Assembly (NCBI GenBank): GCA_964450495.1
Contig: CAYVFU010000014.1
Span: forward strand, 3,363-67,362
Length of the DNA: 64,000 nucleotides
Reading direction: 5' to 3'
Source: CALFUK01 sp964450495
Lineage (GTDB): Bacteria; Bacteroidota; Bacteroidia; Chitinophagales; Saprospiraceae
Made by a program: the position numbers and the translations under genes. Positions 17,107 through 25,553 of the stretch are shown in pieces. Position 1 is the first letter of the stretch. Each line of letters begins with the position of its first letter. The notes under the pieces are model-generated. The model was not told the origin of the DNA, ran no database searches, and was given only the letters and a program-made list of their open reading frames with translations.

Positions 17107-17132
17107 AACACTTGAATAATTGAACAAGTATT
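17107..17132 (+). promoter_or_regulatory. Second operator-like palindrome, upstream of the sulfur operon
   Basis: This 26-base dyad has arms ACTTG (17110-17114) and CAAGT (17125-17129) around AATT. Nine of thirteen mirror pairs match. Its first 16 bases agree with those of the 16742 site at 14 positions (AACA, then T/C, TTGAA, C/T, AATTG). The GTG of the TauE-like gene starts 14 bases after it, so repressor bound here could block the operon promoter; no clear -7 box is visible. Confidence 0.55.
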
Positions 17133-17145
17133 GAAAAGATAAAAT

Positions 17146-17946
17146 GTGGAAATAGTAGGATACATATTGGCTTTACTGATTGGCGTTTCACTAGGTCTCA
17201 TTGGTGGAGGAGGCTCAATATTAGCAGTACCCGTACTTGCCTACCTATTCAATTTAGATGAAAAAATAGCAACCGCTTATTCCTTATTTATAGTTGGTAC
17301 TGCTGCTCTAGTGGGTGGAGCGCGACAGAGTAAAAACGGCTATGTAGACTGGCGAACCGCAGTTGTATTTGGATTCCCAGCGATTCTGGGCGTTTGGATT
17401 ATCAGACACTATGTTGTTCCAGTTTTGCCAGATGTTTTATTCACTCTTGGACATTATGACATAACAAGAAGGATGGGCATGTTGGGACTATTTTCATTAC
17501 TTATGATTGTAGCAGCGTATACGATGCTCAACGATAACAAAAAAGAAAGTGGAACCGGAAAGGTAAATTACAATTACTCGCTTATACTCTTAGAAGGATT
17601 GACTGTAGGTGCCTTAACAGGTTTTGTAGGTGCAGGTGGTGGATTTCTCATCATACCAGCATTAGTCATTCTTGCAAACTTAGACATTAAAACAGCGATA
17701 GGTACATCCCTAATAATTATAGCTTTAAAATCACTGCTTGGTTTTTTTGTTGGAGATGCGCTTTTGATGGACGTGGATTGGGAATTCCTTTGCGTCTTTA
17801 CAAGCTTAGCAATAGCAGGTATTTTTTTAGGCATTTACATCAATCAATACATAGACGGCAGAAAGCTAAAGAAAGGGTTCGGTTACTTTATTCTAGTCAT
17901 AGCAGTATTTATATTCGCCTTGGAATTTGTATTTAAAAAATTATAA
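17146..17946 (+). CDS. TauE/SafE-family sulfite or sulfonate exporter
   Basis: The 266-residue protein starts at GTG (the overlapping ATG at 17144 is out of frame and stops after two codons). It has about eight membrane helices in two homologous halves, each with the family's glycine-rich motif: SLGLIGGGGSILAVPVLAYL near residue 20 and GALTGFVGAGGGFLIIPALV near 160. Family members export sulfite, sulfoacetate and related sulfur anions. Placed before the persulfide dioxygenase, it would remove toxic sulfite or thiosulfate. It is 53 bases after arsR and 18 bases before the dioxygenase gene. Confidence 0.85.
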   Translation: MEIVGYILALLIGVSLGLIGGGGSILAVPVLAYLFNLDEKIATAYSLFIVGTAALVGGARQSKNGYVDWRTAVVFGFPAILGVWIIRHYVVPVLPDVLFTLGHYDITRRMGMLGLFSLLMIVAAYTMLNDNKKESGTGKVNYNYSLILLEGLTVGALTGFVGAGGGFLIIPALVILANLDIKTAIGTSLIIIALKSLLGFFVGDALLMDVDWEFLCVFTSLAIAGIFLGIYINQYIDGRKLKKGFGYFILVIAVFIFALEFVFKKL

Positions 17947-17964
17947 AAAATTAAAAATTAATTT

Positions 17965-19374
17965 ATGACTATCGAACAGATTTATACTGGATGTCTTGCT
18001 CAAGGAGCGTATTACATTCATAGCGACGGGGAAGCTGCGATCATAGATCCATTGAGAGAGGTGAGCCCTTATCTGGAGAGAGCAAAGAAGGATAGCGTCA
18101 ACATCAAATATATTTTTGAAACTCATTTTCATGCAGACTTTGTCAGTGGCCATATCACCTTAGCTGAAAAAACTGGCGCGCCCATTGTTTATGGACCTAA
18201 TGCGAACCCAAGTTATGATGCTCATATTGCTAGTGATGGTGAAATTTTCCGCCTAGGAAAAATTTCAATTAAAGTGCTACATACACCAGGCCATACAATG
18301 GAGAGTACAACCTATTTACTCTTGGATGAAGAAGGTAAAGAGCATGCTATCTTCACCGGAGATACTTTATTTCTAGGTGATGTTGGCCGTCCAGATTTGG
18401 CACAAAAATCTGATACGTTGACTATGGAAGATTTAGCTGGTTATTCTTTCGATAGCTTGAGGAATAAAATAATGCCATTGCCAGATGATGTCACCGTTTA
18501 TCCAGCACATGGAGCTGGCTCTGCATGCGGTAAGAACATGATGAAAGAAACAGTAGACACACTAGGTAATCAAAGAAAGATGAATTATGCATTGAGAGAA
18601 GATATGACCAAAGCTGAATTCATCAAAGAAGTTACTGAAGGCTTGTTACCTCCCCCAGCCTATTTCCCATTGAATGTAAAAATGAATAAAGAAGGCTATG
18701 AAAACATCGAAACTGTTTTATCAAATGGACTAAAACCATTAACTCCATCAGAATTTGAAGTTATTGCTAATGAGACAGAAGCCGTCATGTTGGATGTCCG
18801 AACGCCATTTGATTTTGCCACAGGCCACATACCTAACAGCATATTCATAGGTCTTGATGGATCTTTTGCGCCTTGGGTAGGAGAAATGATAGTAGATGTA
18901 AAACAACCAATTTTATTGATTGCACCAGAAGGCAGAGAAAAAGAAGCACTCACTAGACTATCCAGAGTAGGATTCGATAATACAATGGGATATCTAGCAG
19001 GAGGCGTGGAAGCATGGGAGGCTGAAGGACGAGAAATTGATGAAGTAGAAAGTAAACCCGTCGCACACTTAGAGAAAGATTATACGGATTACACATCTCG
19101 AATATTTGATGTGCGTAAAGAATCTGAGTTTTTGTCTGAACATGTAATGGACGCAAAGAATACACCATTGAGCACACTCAATGAACATTTAGCAGAATTT
19201 CCAAAAGAAGACAAATTCTACATACACTGCGCTGGAGGATATAGATCTATGATTGCTGCATCCATTTTAAAATCAAGAGGATTTCACAATATGATTGATG
19301 TGCAAGGTGGATACAAAGCCATAAAAGAAACGAACATCCCTACATCTGATTATGTATGTCCGTCAACACTCTAA
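17965..19374 (+). CDS. CstB-like persulfide dioxygenase fused to two rhodanese domains
   Basis: The 469-residue protein has an ETHE1-type metallo-beta-lactamase-fold dioxygenase at about 1-240, with the iron site seeded by H54-x-H56-x-D58 and H63 (THFHADFVSGH) and the sequence HGAGSACGKN holding Cys188. Rhodanese domain one (about 265-365) keeps MLDVRTPFDFATGHIPNS but has APEGRE where the catalytic cysteine loop should be, so it looks inactive. Domain two (about 375-469) has Cys422 in IHCAGGYRS. This order matches Staphylococcus CstB, which turns persulfides into sulfite or thiosulfate. The specific product here is inferred. Confidence 0.88.
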   Translation: MTIEQIYTGCLAQGAYYIHSDGEAAIIDPLREVSPYLERAKKDSVNIKYIFETHFHADFVSGHITLAEKTGAPIVYGPNANPSYDAHIASDGEIFRLGKISIKVLHTPGHTMESTTYLLLDEEGKEHAIFTGDTLFLGDVGRPDLAQKSDTLTMEDLAGYSFDSLRNKIMPLPDDVTVYPAHGAGSACGKNMMKETVDTLGNQRKMNYALREDMTKAEFIKEVTEGLLPPPAYFPLNVKMNKEGYENIETVLSNGLKPLTPSEFEVIANETEAVMLDVRTPFDFATGHIPNSIFIGLDGSFAPWVGEMIVDVKQPILLIAPEGREKEALTRLSRVGFDNTMGYLAGGVEAWEAEGREIDEVESKPVAHLEKDYTDYTSRIFDVRKESEFLSEHVMDAKNTPLSTLNEHLAEFPKEDKFYIHCAGGYRSMIAASILKSRGFHNMIDVQGGYKAIKETNIPTSDYVCPSTL

Positions 19375-19415
19375 GCAATGGCAATTAAAAAAATAATTAG
19401 CAATAGAATTAAACT

Positions 19416-20003
19416 ATGAATATTATAGATATCATTTCGCAACCTTGGCATTGGAGCGTATCAGGTGTTGGTATTGTCTTCGTCATGTTTATCCTCCTTT
19501 GGTTTGGTGGAAACTTTGGCGCATCGTCCAACTTAAGGACACTATGTGCTATTGGTGGCGCTGGAAAAAAGACACCCTTTTTTGATTATGAATGGAAGAA
19601 TCAAATGTGGAATTTGGTCTTCATCTTAAGTGCTATAATAGGGGGCTACATAGCTGTGACTTATTTAGGCAGCTCGGAACCTGTGGATATTTCTCAAAGT
19701 ACGAGAGCACATTTAGCGACAATGGGAATTAGTACTCCGACTAAAGTATCAGAAGGATTAGGCTATGTTCCTGCTGAGATATATTCTTTAGATGCGTTTT
19801 CGTCAGCTAGAAATTTACTTCTGCTTTGTGCAGGCGGTTTTTTCGTTGGCTTTGGAGCCAGATATGCGGGAGGTTGTACCTCAGGGCATGCCATCAGTGG
19901 ACTGTCCAATTTACAAATTCCCTCTCTAATAGCTGTTGCTGGTTTCTTTATCGGCGGCTTGATGATGACCTGGTTTATTCTTCCTCTTATTCTTACTACA
20001 TAA
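19416..20003 (+). CDS. YeeE/YedE-family transporter, first half
   Basis: The 195-residue membrane protein has about four to five helices and ends with the conserved YeeE/YedE (DUF395) motif GARYAGGCTSGHAISGLSNLQ, whose cysteine is thought to relay sulfur. E. coli-type YeeE proteins are about 350 residues long with two such halves; here the second half is the next gene. The thermophile YeeE takes up thiosulfate, so this pair is probably a sulfur-species channel. It starts 41 bases after the dioxygenase gene and lies 10 bases before its partner. Confidence 0.85.
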   Translation: MNIIDIISQPWHWSVSGVGIVFVMFILLWFGGNFGASSNLRTLCAIGGAGKKTPFFDYEWKNQMWNLVFILSAIIGGYIAVTYLGSSEPVDISQSTRAHLATMGISTPTKVSEGLGYVPAEIYSLDAFSSARNLLLLCAGGFFVGFGARYAGGCTSGHAISGLSNLQIPSLIAVAGFFIGGLMMTWFILPLILTT

Positions 20004-20013
20004 CTAGACTATT

Positions 20014-20427
20014 ATGAAATCAATTAAATATATACTGCCTGGAATTTTATTCGGAATCGTAATGACCAAATCTGAAGCAGTCAGCTGGTTTAGAATTCAA
20101 GAGATGTTTCGATTTGAGAGCTTCCATATGTATGGTATAATCGGGACCGCTGTGACCTTGGCTGCTTTGATGACATTTTTCATGAAGAAAACAAATGCGT
20201 CAGATATATCAGGTTCTAAAATTACATTCAACCCAAAGGATATGAGCGTTCCTAGATACTTGATCGGTGGTATCATATTTGGGCTTGGTTGGGCTATGAC
20301 AGGAGCTTGTCCGGGTCCCATGTTTACTTTAGTTGGACACGGCATATGGCCCATACTATTAGTAATTCTATGTTCAATCTTGGGTACTTATGTCTATGGA
20401 GTGTTGCGAGATAGATTACCACATTAA
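20014..20427 (+). CDS. YeeE/YedE-family transporter, second half (DUF6691-like)
   Basis: The 137-residue protein has about four membrane helices and the second conserved YeeE motif, GGIIFGLGWAMTGACPGPMFTLVG, with its own cysteine. It complements the preceding gene to make up one complete YeeE/YedE protein. Split versions next to ETHE1-type dioxygenases are common in bacteria. It probably forms a heteromer in the inner membrane moving thiosulfate or another sulfur compound. Confidence 0.85.
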   Translation: MKSIKYILPGILFGIVMTKSEAVSWFRIQEMFRFESFHMYGIIGTAVTLAALMTFFMKKTNASDISGSKITFNPKDMSVPRYLIGGIIFGLGWAMTGACPGPMFTLVGHGIWPILLVILCSILGTYVYGVLRDRLPH

Positions 20428-20577
20428 TGCTAAAACATCCTATACCTCTTATGTGTTACTTCATCGATTAGTCTATCTTAATGTGATGAATTATTAAGGT
20501 TTCGGGATGGAATAGATTTCAGCTATGGTATCGTTCAGATTCATCACTTATATTAGAAGCAAGAATTTAAATCAACG

Positions 20578-20594
20578 TTGGTTTTAAAAACCAA
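20578..20594 (+). promoter_or_regulatory. Short perfect palindrome before the sterol-desaturase-like gene
   Basis: TTGGTTTT and AAAACCAA mirror each other around one central A, ending 14 bases before the ATG at 20609. It could be an operator or an mRNA hairpin. It does not resemble the two arsR-linked palindromes, so the second half of the cluster may be separately controlled. The 181-base gap before the gene holds nothing else obvious. Confidence 0.3.
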
Positions 20595-20608
20595 TAACTT
20601 AAATCGAA

Positions 20609-21667
20609 ATGAGTAATTACGTAGATATATTTTTGAATGGCTACAAAGGATATGCTGGGTATATGTGGTACGAAATTACACACCCTTCTTTTAAGAATTA
20701 TTTTTATTGGTTGATTGCAGTATCTCTATTCTTCTTCCTTTTGGAAGTTATCGTGCCTTGGAGAAAAAAACAGGCTGTCCTTCGCAAGGACTTTTGGCTT
20801 GACGGTTTTTATATGTTTTTCAATTTTTTTATTTTCTCTTTAATCATATACAATGCTGCTTCCGATGTTGTCGTCAACTTGTTTAATGATGGCATTATGG
20901 CCATATCAGGATTTAACTTACGAGAATTCAACCCAATGTATCAATGGCCCTTATGGTCTATACTTCTGGTGGGGTTTGTGATCCGAGATTTCGTGCAATG
21001 GTGGGTTCATAGATTATTGCATAAATCAGATTGGTTATGGCAATATCATCAAGTACATCACTCTGTTGAAGAGATGGGCTTTGCTGCACATTTACGATAT
21101 CATTGGATGGAGAATGTTGTCTACCGAACGCTGGAATATATTCCACTAGCCCTATTGGGAATTGGCCTTTACGACTTTTTTATAATCCATATATTCACCT
21201 TAGCTTGGGGTCATTACAACCATTCTAATATTTCTATAAATCACAAGTATACTGGTGCTATCGTTGCATCCTTATTGGGAATCATTATCAGTCAAAATCT
21301 TTTGGACGTCAATATTATTGCTAGTACATCAATTCCTACCACAATTGGTGTTATTGGGATAGCAGTTGTAGTTGGCTATTTATTACTTGGTCCAATCATG
21401 AAATATTTATTTAACAGTCCAGAAATGCACATTTGGCACCATTCATACGAACTTCCTGAGGACAGGCGATACGGAATAAATTTTGCCTTGACACTATCCA
21501 TATGGGATTATATGTTTGGAACGGCATACATTCCATATGATGGCAAGAATATAAAACTTGGTTTTCCCGGCGTAGAAAAATTTCCAGACAGTTTTATTCA
21601 GCAGTCAGTAGTTGGAATAGCAAAATCAGATTACAACCCCACTGAGCACCAACGAATTAACACATAA
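20609..21667 (+). CDS. Sterol desaturase/fatty-acid hydroxylase-family membrane di-iron protein
   Basis: The 352-residue membrane protein has about five helices and the histidine clusters of the family: H134xxxH138 (HRLLH), H147xxH150H151 (HQVHH), H161 and H165 (HLRYHW), the WGHYNHSN segment, and HIWHHSYELP near residue 272. These residues bind a di-iron centre that hydroxylates or desaturates lipids with oxygen. The native substrate cannot be read. The gene sits inside the sulfur cluster, 4 bases before the sulfite oxidase gene, an unusual place for a lipid enzyme. Confidence 0.85.
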   Translation: MSNYVDIFLNGYKGYAGYMWYEITHPSFKNYFYWLIAVSLFFFLLEVIVPWRKKQAVLRKDFWLDGFYMFFNFFIFSLIIYNAASDVVVNLFNDGIMAISGFNLREFNPMYQWPLWSILLVGFVIRDFVQWWVHRLLHKSDWLWQYHQVHHSVEEMGFAAHLRYHWMENVVYRTLEYIPLALLGIGLYDFFIIHIFTLAWGHYNHSNISINHKYTGAIVASLLGIIISQNLLDVNIIASTSIPTTIGVIGIAVVVGYLLLGPIMKYLFNSPEMHIWHHSYELPEDRRYGINFALTLSIWDYMFGTAYIPYDGKNIKLGFPGVEKFPDSFIQQSVVGIAKSDYNPTEHQRINT

Positions 21668-21671
21668 GATT

Positions 21672-22898
21672 ATGAGCAAGTACCGAAGAAAATTCATCAA
21701 AGAATCATTGCTTGCATCGGCTTCATTTACCTTAGGGACAAATATTACTTTTTGGGAAAACATCCCAGAAGGATTACAATTGCTGGGCTTAGATTATGGT
21801 ACAGAAGATCAATTTCCAGGCAAAAGTAGTTTGATGACAGTGCTTAATGATCGGCCTATTAATATGGAAACGCCTGCTCATTTATTGAAAGATAACTTGA
21901 CACCTAACGAGTTATTTTTTGTGCGAAATAATGGTTTACCTCCTAGTGATATAGACATTGACAAATGGACCTTGACTATTGCTGGAGAATCTGCTGTAAA
22001 AAATAAAAGCTTCACGTTAAAAGAACTCAAGTCGAAGTTTGAAAATGTTAGTTATAATATAACCTTAGAATGTGGAGGCAATGGAAGAAAAGAATTCAGT
22101 CCACCCGCAAAGGGAAATCAGTGGAGTGTGGGTGCAGTTGGATGTGCGAAATGGACAGGCGTTAGATTAAAAGATGTTTTAAAAAATGTGGGCATTAAGT
22201 CCGATGCAAAATATATTGGCTATTACGGAGCTGATATCCATCTTTCTGGAGATCCAGAAAAAGACCCCATCTCTAGAGGAGTACCAATTGATAAAGCACT
22301 TATGGAAGAAAGCATGCTTGCTTGGTCAATGAATGATAAGCCACTTCCTTTATTAAATGGTTTTCCGCTTAGATTGGTATTTGGAGGCTTTCCTGCATCT
22401 TGCTCTGGGAAATGGCTTCATAAAATTGTCATTCGAAATAAAGTGCATGATGGTCAAAAAATGGGAGGAGCATCATACCGCACGCCATGCAGTCCCGTCT
22501 CTCCAGGTGCGAAAGTGGCTGATGAAGACATGTGTATCATTGAACGTATGCCCGTAAAGTCTCTGATCACCTCACCTAAAACAGGTGCTACCATCAAGCT
22601 TAATCAGGCACTCCCTATTGCCGGTCATGCGTGGACATCTAGCAAGGAGATTGTTAAGGTTGAATATTCCATTGATTTTGGAGAACGGTGGCAAGAAGCT
22701 ATCGTATCTGAAAGTACAAACAGATATGCTTGGCAACATTTTGAGGCAAAGGTCAAATTTCCCAAACAAGGTTATTATGAAGTTTGGGCGAGAGCCACAG
22801 ATTCTGAAGACAAGAGACAGCCCATGTTACTGCCTGGTTGGAACCCGAAAGGATATTTAAATAATGCTTGCCACCGAATCGCCATAAAAGTAGTTTAG
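21672..22898 (+). CDS. Molybdopterin sulfite oxidase, SorA-like, Tat-exported
   Basis: The 408-residue protein begins with a twin-arginine signal (KYRRKFIKESLLASASFTLG). The oxidoreductase molybdopterin-binding domain has Cys134, the molybdenum ligand, in NITLECGGNGRKEF, plus the sulfite oxidase hallmarks KWTGVRLKDVL, YYGADIH, LPLLNGFPLRLVFGG and GKWLHKI. The C-terminal Ig-like dimerisation domain (about 300-408) contains RYAWQHFEAKVKF and ends with NACHRIAI. It oxidises sulfite to sulfate in the periplasm. The cytochrome gene follows after one base, as in sorAB, so electrons should go to that cytochrome. Confidence 0.92.
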   Translation: MSKYRRKFIKESLLASASFTLGTNITFWENIPEGLQLLGLDYGTEDQFPGKSSLMTVLNDRPINMETPAHLLKDNLTPNELFFVRNNGLPPSDIDIDKWTLTIAGESAVKNKSFTLKELKSKFENVSYNITLECGGNGRKEFSPPAKGNQWSVGAVGCAKWTGVRLKDVLKNVGIKSDAKYIGYYGADIHLSGDPEKDPISRGVPIDKALMEESMLAWSMNDKPLPLLNGFPLRLVFGGFPASCSGKWLHKIVIRNKVHDGQKMGGASYRTPCSPVSPGAKVADEDMCIIERMPVKSLITSPKTGATIKLNQALPIAGHAWTSSKEIVKVEYSIDFGERWQEAIVSESTNRYAWQHFEAKVKFPKQGYYEVWARATDSEDKRQPMLLPGWNPKGYLNNACHRIAIKVV

Positions 22899-22899
22899 C

Positions 22900-23424
22900 A
22901 TGGATCTACGTGGTAACAACTCTTATGATCTTTGGAGGCTATTTATCGGCCTTATCAATGCGATGACATTTTTAATCATTCTAGTATTCATGTATGCTCT
23001 ACTTCAGGACCACATTCATGCATATATAAGTAAACCACGATTTTCAAAGGAACAATCAGAGAAAATTGCAGATCGTCGAGGCAGAGTGAGTCAGCAACAA
23101 CAAGTTGAGGGTTTAGATTTAATAAAAAATGGCATTCACGTCCACACTGGGTTAATAGCAGATGAAAACCTTGAATTGATAATCGGCAAATGTACGCCCT
23201 GTCACTCAGCAAAGTTAATTACACAAAACAGAGCTACCAGAACTGGATGGAAAAACATGCTCGTTTGGATGCAAGAAACTCAAGGGCTTCCAGATTTGGG
23301 CAAAGATGAACCTTTAGTGCTGAATTATTTGGCAAAACACTATGCCCCTACAGAAGTCGGCCGACGAGAAAATCTAGACATCGGAGCCATTGAATGGTAT
23401 ATTCTGAACCTTGACGATAGATAA
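22900..23424 (+). CDS. Membrane-anchored monoheme cytochrome c, SorB-like electron acceptor
   Basis: The 174-residue protein has one membrane helix near residues 12-35 and then a periplasmic part with a single CxxCH heme motif, C98-TP-C101-H102 (GKCTPCHSAKLI). Methionines in GWKNMLVWMQE may supply the sixth ligand. It starts one base after the sulfite oxidase gene, so the two form a SorAB-like pair that passes electrons from sulfite to the respiratory chain. The sequence RTGWKNMLVWMQETQGL resembles that of other SorB-like proteins. Confidence 0.85.
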   Translation: MDLRGNNSYDLWRLFIGLINAMTFLIILVFMYALLQDHIHAYISKPRFSKEQSEKIADRRGRVSQQQQVEGLDLIKNGIHVHTGLIADENLELIIGKCTPCHSAKLITQNRATRTGWKNMLVWMQETQGLPDLGKDEPLVLNYLAKHYAPTEVGRRENLDIGAIEWYILNLDDR

Positions 23425-23459
23425 GTCGTTAAATTGAACGTACTACAAAACTCTCTATA

Positions 23460-23921
23460 ATGACTAATAATGACGTCCTCCGAAAAATCAGATACACCTT
23501 TGATTATAATGATGATAAAATGATCAAGCTATTTGGTTTAGGAAATTTAGAGGTCACTCGTGCTCAGATTAGCGATTGGCTAAAACGCGAGGAGGATGAA
23601 GATTATAAAAACATCTACGACAAACAATTGGCTCATTTTCTAAATGGTTTTATCGTGGACAAAAGAGGAGCTCGTGAAGGACCACCGATGAAAGCAGAGA
23701 AATCGATCAACAACAACATTATACTTAGAAAACTAAAGATTGCTTTAAACTTGAAAGCTGAAGACATGGTCAGTATTTTCAGTAATGCCGACATGCATGT
23801 GAGCAAGCATGAAATCAGTGCGTTTTTCCGGAAACCTGAGCAAAAGCAATACAGACAATGTAAAGACCAGTTTTTAAGGAATTTTTTAATGGGAATGCAA
23901 CTGAAACACAGGCCAGAGTAG
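23460..23921 (+). CDS. DUF1456 (YehS-like) protein
   Basis: The 153-residue protein contains two repeats of one small domain: NDVLRKIRYTFDYNDDKMIKLFGLGNLEVTRAQISDWLKREED and NIILRKLKIALNLKAEDMVSIFSNADMHVSKHEISAFFRKPEQ. This tandem arrangement is the DUF1456 family, widespread and of unknown function. Each half has a helix-turn-helix-like rhythm, so nucleic-acid binding is a guess. It begins 35 bases after the cytochrome gene and may only be carried on its transcript. Confidence 0.85.
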   Translation: MTNNDVLRKIRYTFDYNDDKMIKLFGLGNLEVTRAQISDWLKREEDEDYKNIYDKQLAHFLNGFIVDKRGAREGPPMKAEKSINNNIILRKLKIALNLKAEDMVSIFSNADMHVSKHEISAFFRKPEQKQYRQCKDQFLRNFLMGMQLKHRPE

Positions 23922-24465
23922 TTCTTATTGACATCTTACATAATGTATTTAGGCACAAGCACTTTCCTGACATGGTCTAAAATCATATGTCATGCGGTAT
24001 TTATTTTCCCAAAATCTAGTCTCTTTCAGTGATGCCTGGCATCGCCCTCCAAAGGCGAAATATTGCTTATAAAATTACTTGATATTGCAACAAAATTATT
24101 TACCGAAATCTGACTACAATCCAACATATTTTACACCCAATATTCATATTACCCTGATTTCTAATATGTTATTAATGTTACTAACAAGCTGTGGATAACT
24201 ATTAAAATCTAAAGTCCTCATATTAGGTTTTTTTTTCATTTATTTGTGACACGATAATGATCGACTTCTTTCCAATTTTTGACAATGATTTAATCCGAAA
24301 AGGATAATTTTAACAAGTTCAATTTGAGAGTCGTACATATTAAATTTAGATATATATATAAATATTTGTAATTTAACAGCCGAAGAATTTTTATATCAAA
24401 ACAAAAGTAAGATATTAGAGATTCTTTATATGTGAGAAACGAATAATCATCATAACCTCCAGACA
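23922..24465. other. 544-base non-coding region before nrdB
   Basis: No convincing reading frame occurs here. The first part has a degenerate copy of the dispersed intergenic repeat at 24031-24062. The rest is very AT-rich, with alternating TATATATATAAATAT at about 24350-24365. A long regulatory leader before ribonucleotide reductase genes is usual, but I could not pick out an NrdR box pair or a confident promoter. Confidence 0.5.
24031..24062. repeat. Degenerate copy of the dispersed intergenic palindrome
   Basis: The segment contains the perfect dyad GATGCC-T-GGCATC (24033-24045) followed by CCCTCCAAAGGCGAA. The reverse complement of the right arm of the 15.4 kb element contains the matching GATGCCAGCC and CTCCAAGGAGGCGAA. 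The similarity is partial, so this is a likely, not certain, relative. Confidence 0.45.
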
Positions 24466-25452
24466 ATGAGTAAGAGCCCAGTTGCAGAAGAACCTATCTT
24501 AGTTGACAATCCAAACAGATTTGTATTGTTCCCAATTCAACACGACGATATTTGGAATTTTTACAAGAAATGTGAAGCAAGTTTTTGGACTGCTGAAGAG
24601 ATAGATTTACATCAGGATATCACGGACTGGGAAACCAAATTGAACGATGACGAAAAACATTTTATCAAACATGTTTTAGCATTCTTTGCAGCAAGCGATG
24701 GAATAGTGAATGAGAATCTTGCGGAGAATATGGTCAATGAAGTCCAATACACAGAAGCAAAGTTCTTTTATGGATTTCAGATCATGATGGAGAATATTCA
24801 TTCAGAAACTTATTCACTTCTTATAGACACATACATAAAAGATTCCAAAGAGAAAGATTACCTTTTCAATGCTATAGAAAATTTACAATGCGTCAAAGAA
24901 AAAGCAGAATGGGCGTTCAAGTGGATTGACAATGGATCATTTGCAGAGCGCTTAATTGCATTCGCCGTGGTTGAAGGTATTTTCTTTTCAGGATCATTCT
25001 GTTCGATATTTTGGCTTAAGAAAAGAGGACTTATGCCAGGATTATCTTTTTCAAATGAATTAATATCTAGAGATGAAGGAATGCATTGCGATTTTGCATG
25101 CTTACTCTATAGCGATCATATTAAGAATAAACTTCCTAAGCAAACTATACAAGACATAATCATGGATGCAGTTAAGATGGAACAAGAATTTGTTTCAGAT
25201 GCCTTACCTGTCAATTTGATTGGTATGAACTCTACCATGATGTGTCAATATATTGAGTTCGTCGCAGATCGATTACTTGCACAATTGGGTAATGATAAGG
25301 TCTATAATGTCGAAAATCCATTCCCTTGGATGGATCTAATCTCGCTACAAGGGAAAACCAACTTTTTTGAGAAGCGGGTCGGAGATTATCAAAAATCTGG
25401 AGTACTTGCAGACAAAGACAAACAAATCTTTAGTCTCGACGAAGATTTCTAG
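24466..25452 (+). CDS. nrdB: Class Ia ribonucleotide reductase small subunit
   Basis: The 328-residue R2 protein has the di-iron ligands in the helices around DWETKLNDDEKHFIKH, MENIHSETYSLLID and FAVVEGIFFSGSFCSIFWLKK, plus EGMHCDFAC. Tyr116 in SETYSLLID is the expected radical tyrosine, and this sequence context resembles the eukaryotic-type R2 more than E. coli NrdB. It generates the radical used by NrdA to make deoxyribonucleotides. nrdA follows about 100 bases downstream. Confidence 0.94.
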   Translation: MSKSPVAEEPILVDNPNRFVLFPIQHDDIWNFYKKCEASFWTAEEIDLHQDITDWETKLNDDEKHFIKHVLAFFAASDGIVNENLAENMVNEVQYTEAKFFYGFQIMMENIHSETYSLLIDTYIKDSKEKDYLFNAIENLQCVKEKAEWAFKWIDNGSFAERLIAFAVVEGIFFSGSFCSIFWLKKRGLMPGLSFSNELISRDEGMHCDFACLLYSDHIKNKLPKQTIQDIIMDAVKMEQEFVSDALPVNLIGMNSTMMCQYIEFVADRLLAQLGNDKVYNVENPFPWMDLISLQGKTNFFEKRVGDYQKSGVLADKDKQIFSLDEDF

Positions 25453-25495
25453 AAATTTATTTTTAGGAAACTCGCTCAAAAACACTCAGGTCTCT

Positions 25496-25525
25496 TAATA
25501 AGGCTAAGGCTCAGTAACCTTATTA
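25496..25525 (+). terminator. Weak hairpin between nrdB and nrdA
   Basis: TAATAAGG (25496-25503) and CCTTATTA (25518-25525) form an 8-bp stem with a 14-base loop. It is followed by CTAAAAC and not by a T-run, so it is more likely an attenuating or processing hairpin than a full terminator. Confidence 0.3.
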
Positions 25526-25553
25526 CTAAAACAAAAAATGTAACACATTGCCC

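Noticed and set aside
24118..24465. AT-rich leader before nrdB as a replication origin
   Set aside because: No cluster of DnaA-box-like TTATCCACA sites and no dnaA/dnaN or partition genes nearby; ribonucleotide reductase leaders are often AT-rich.
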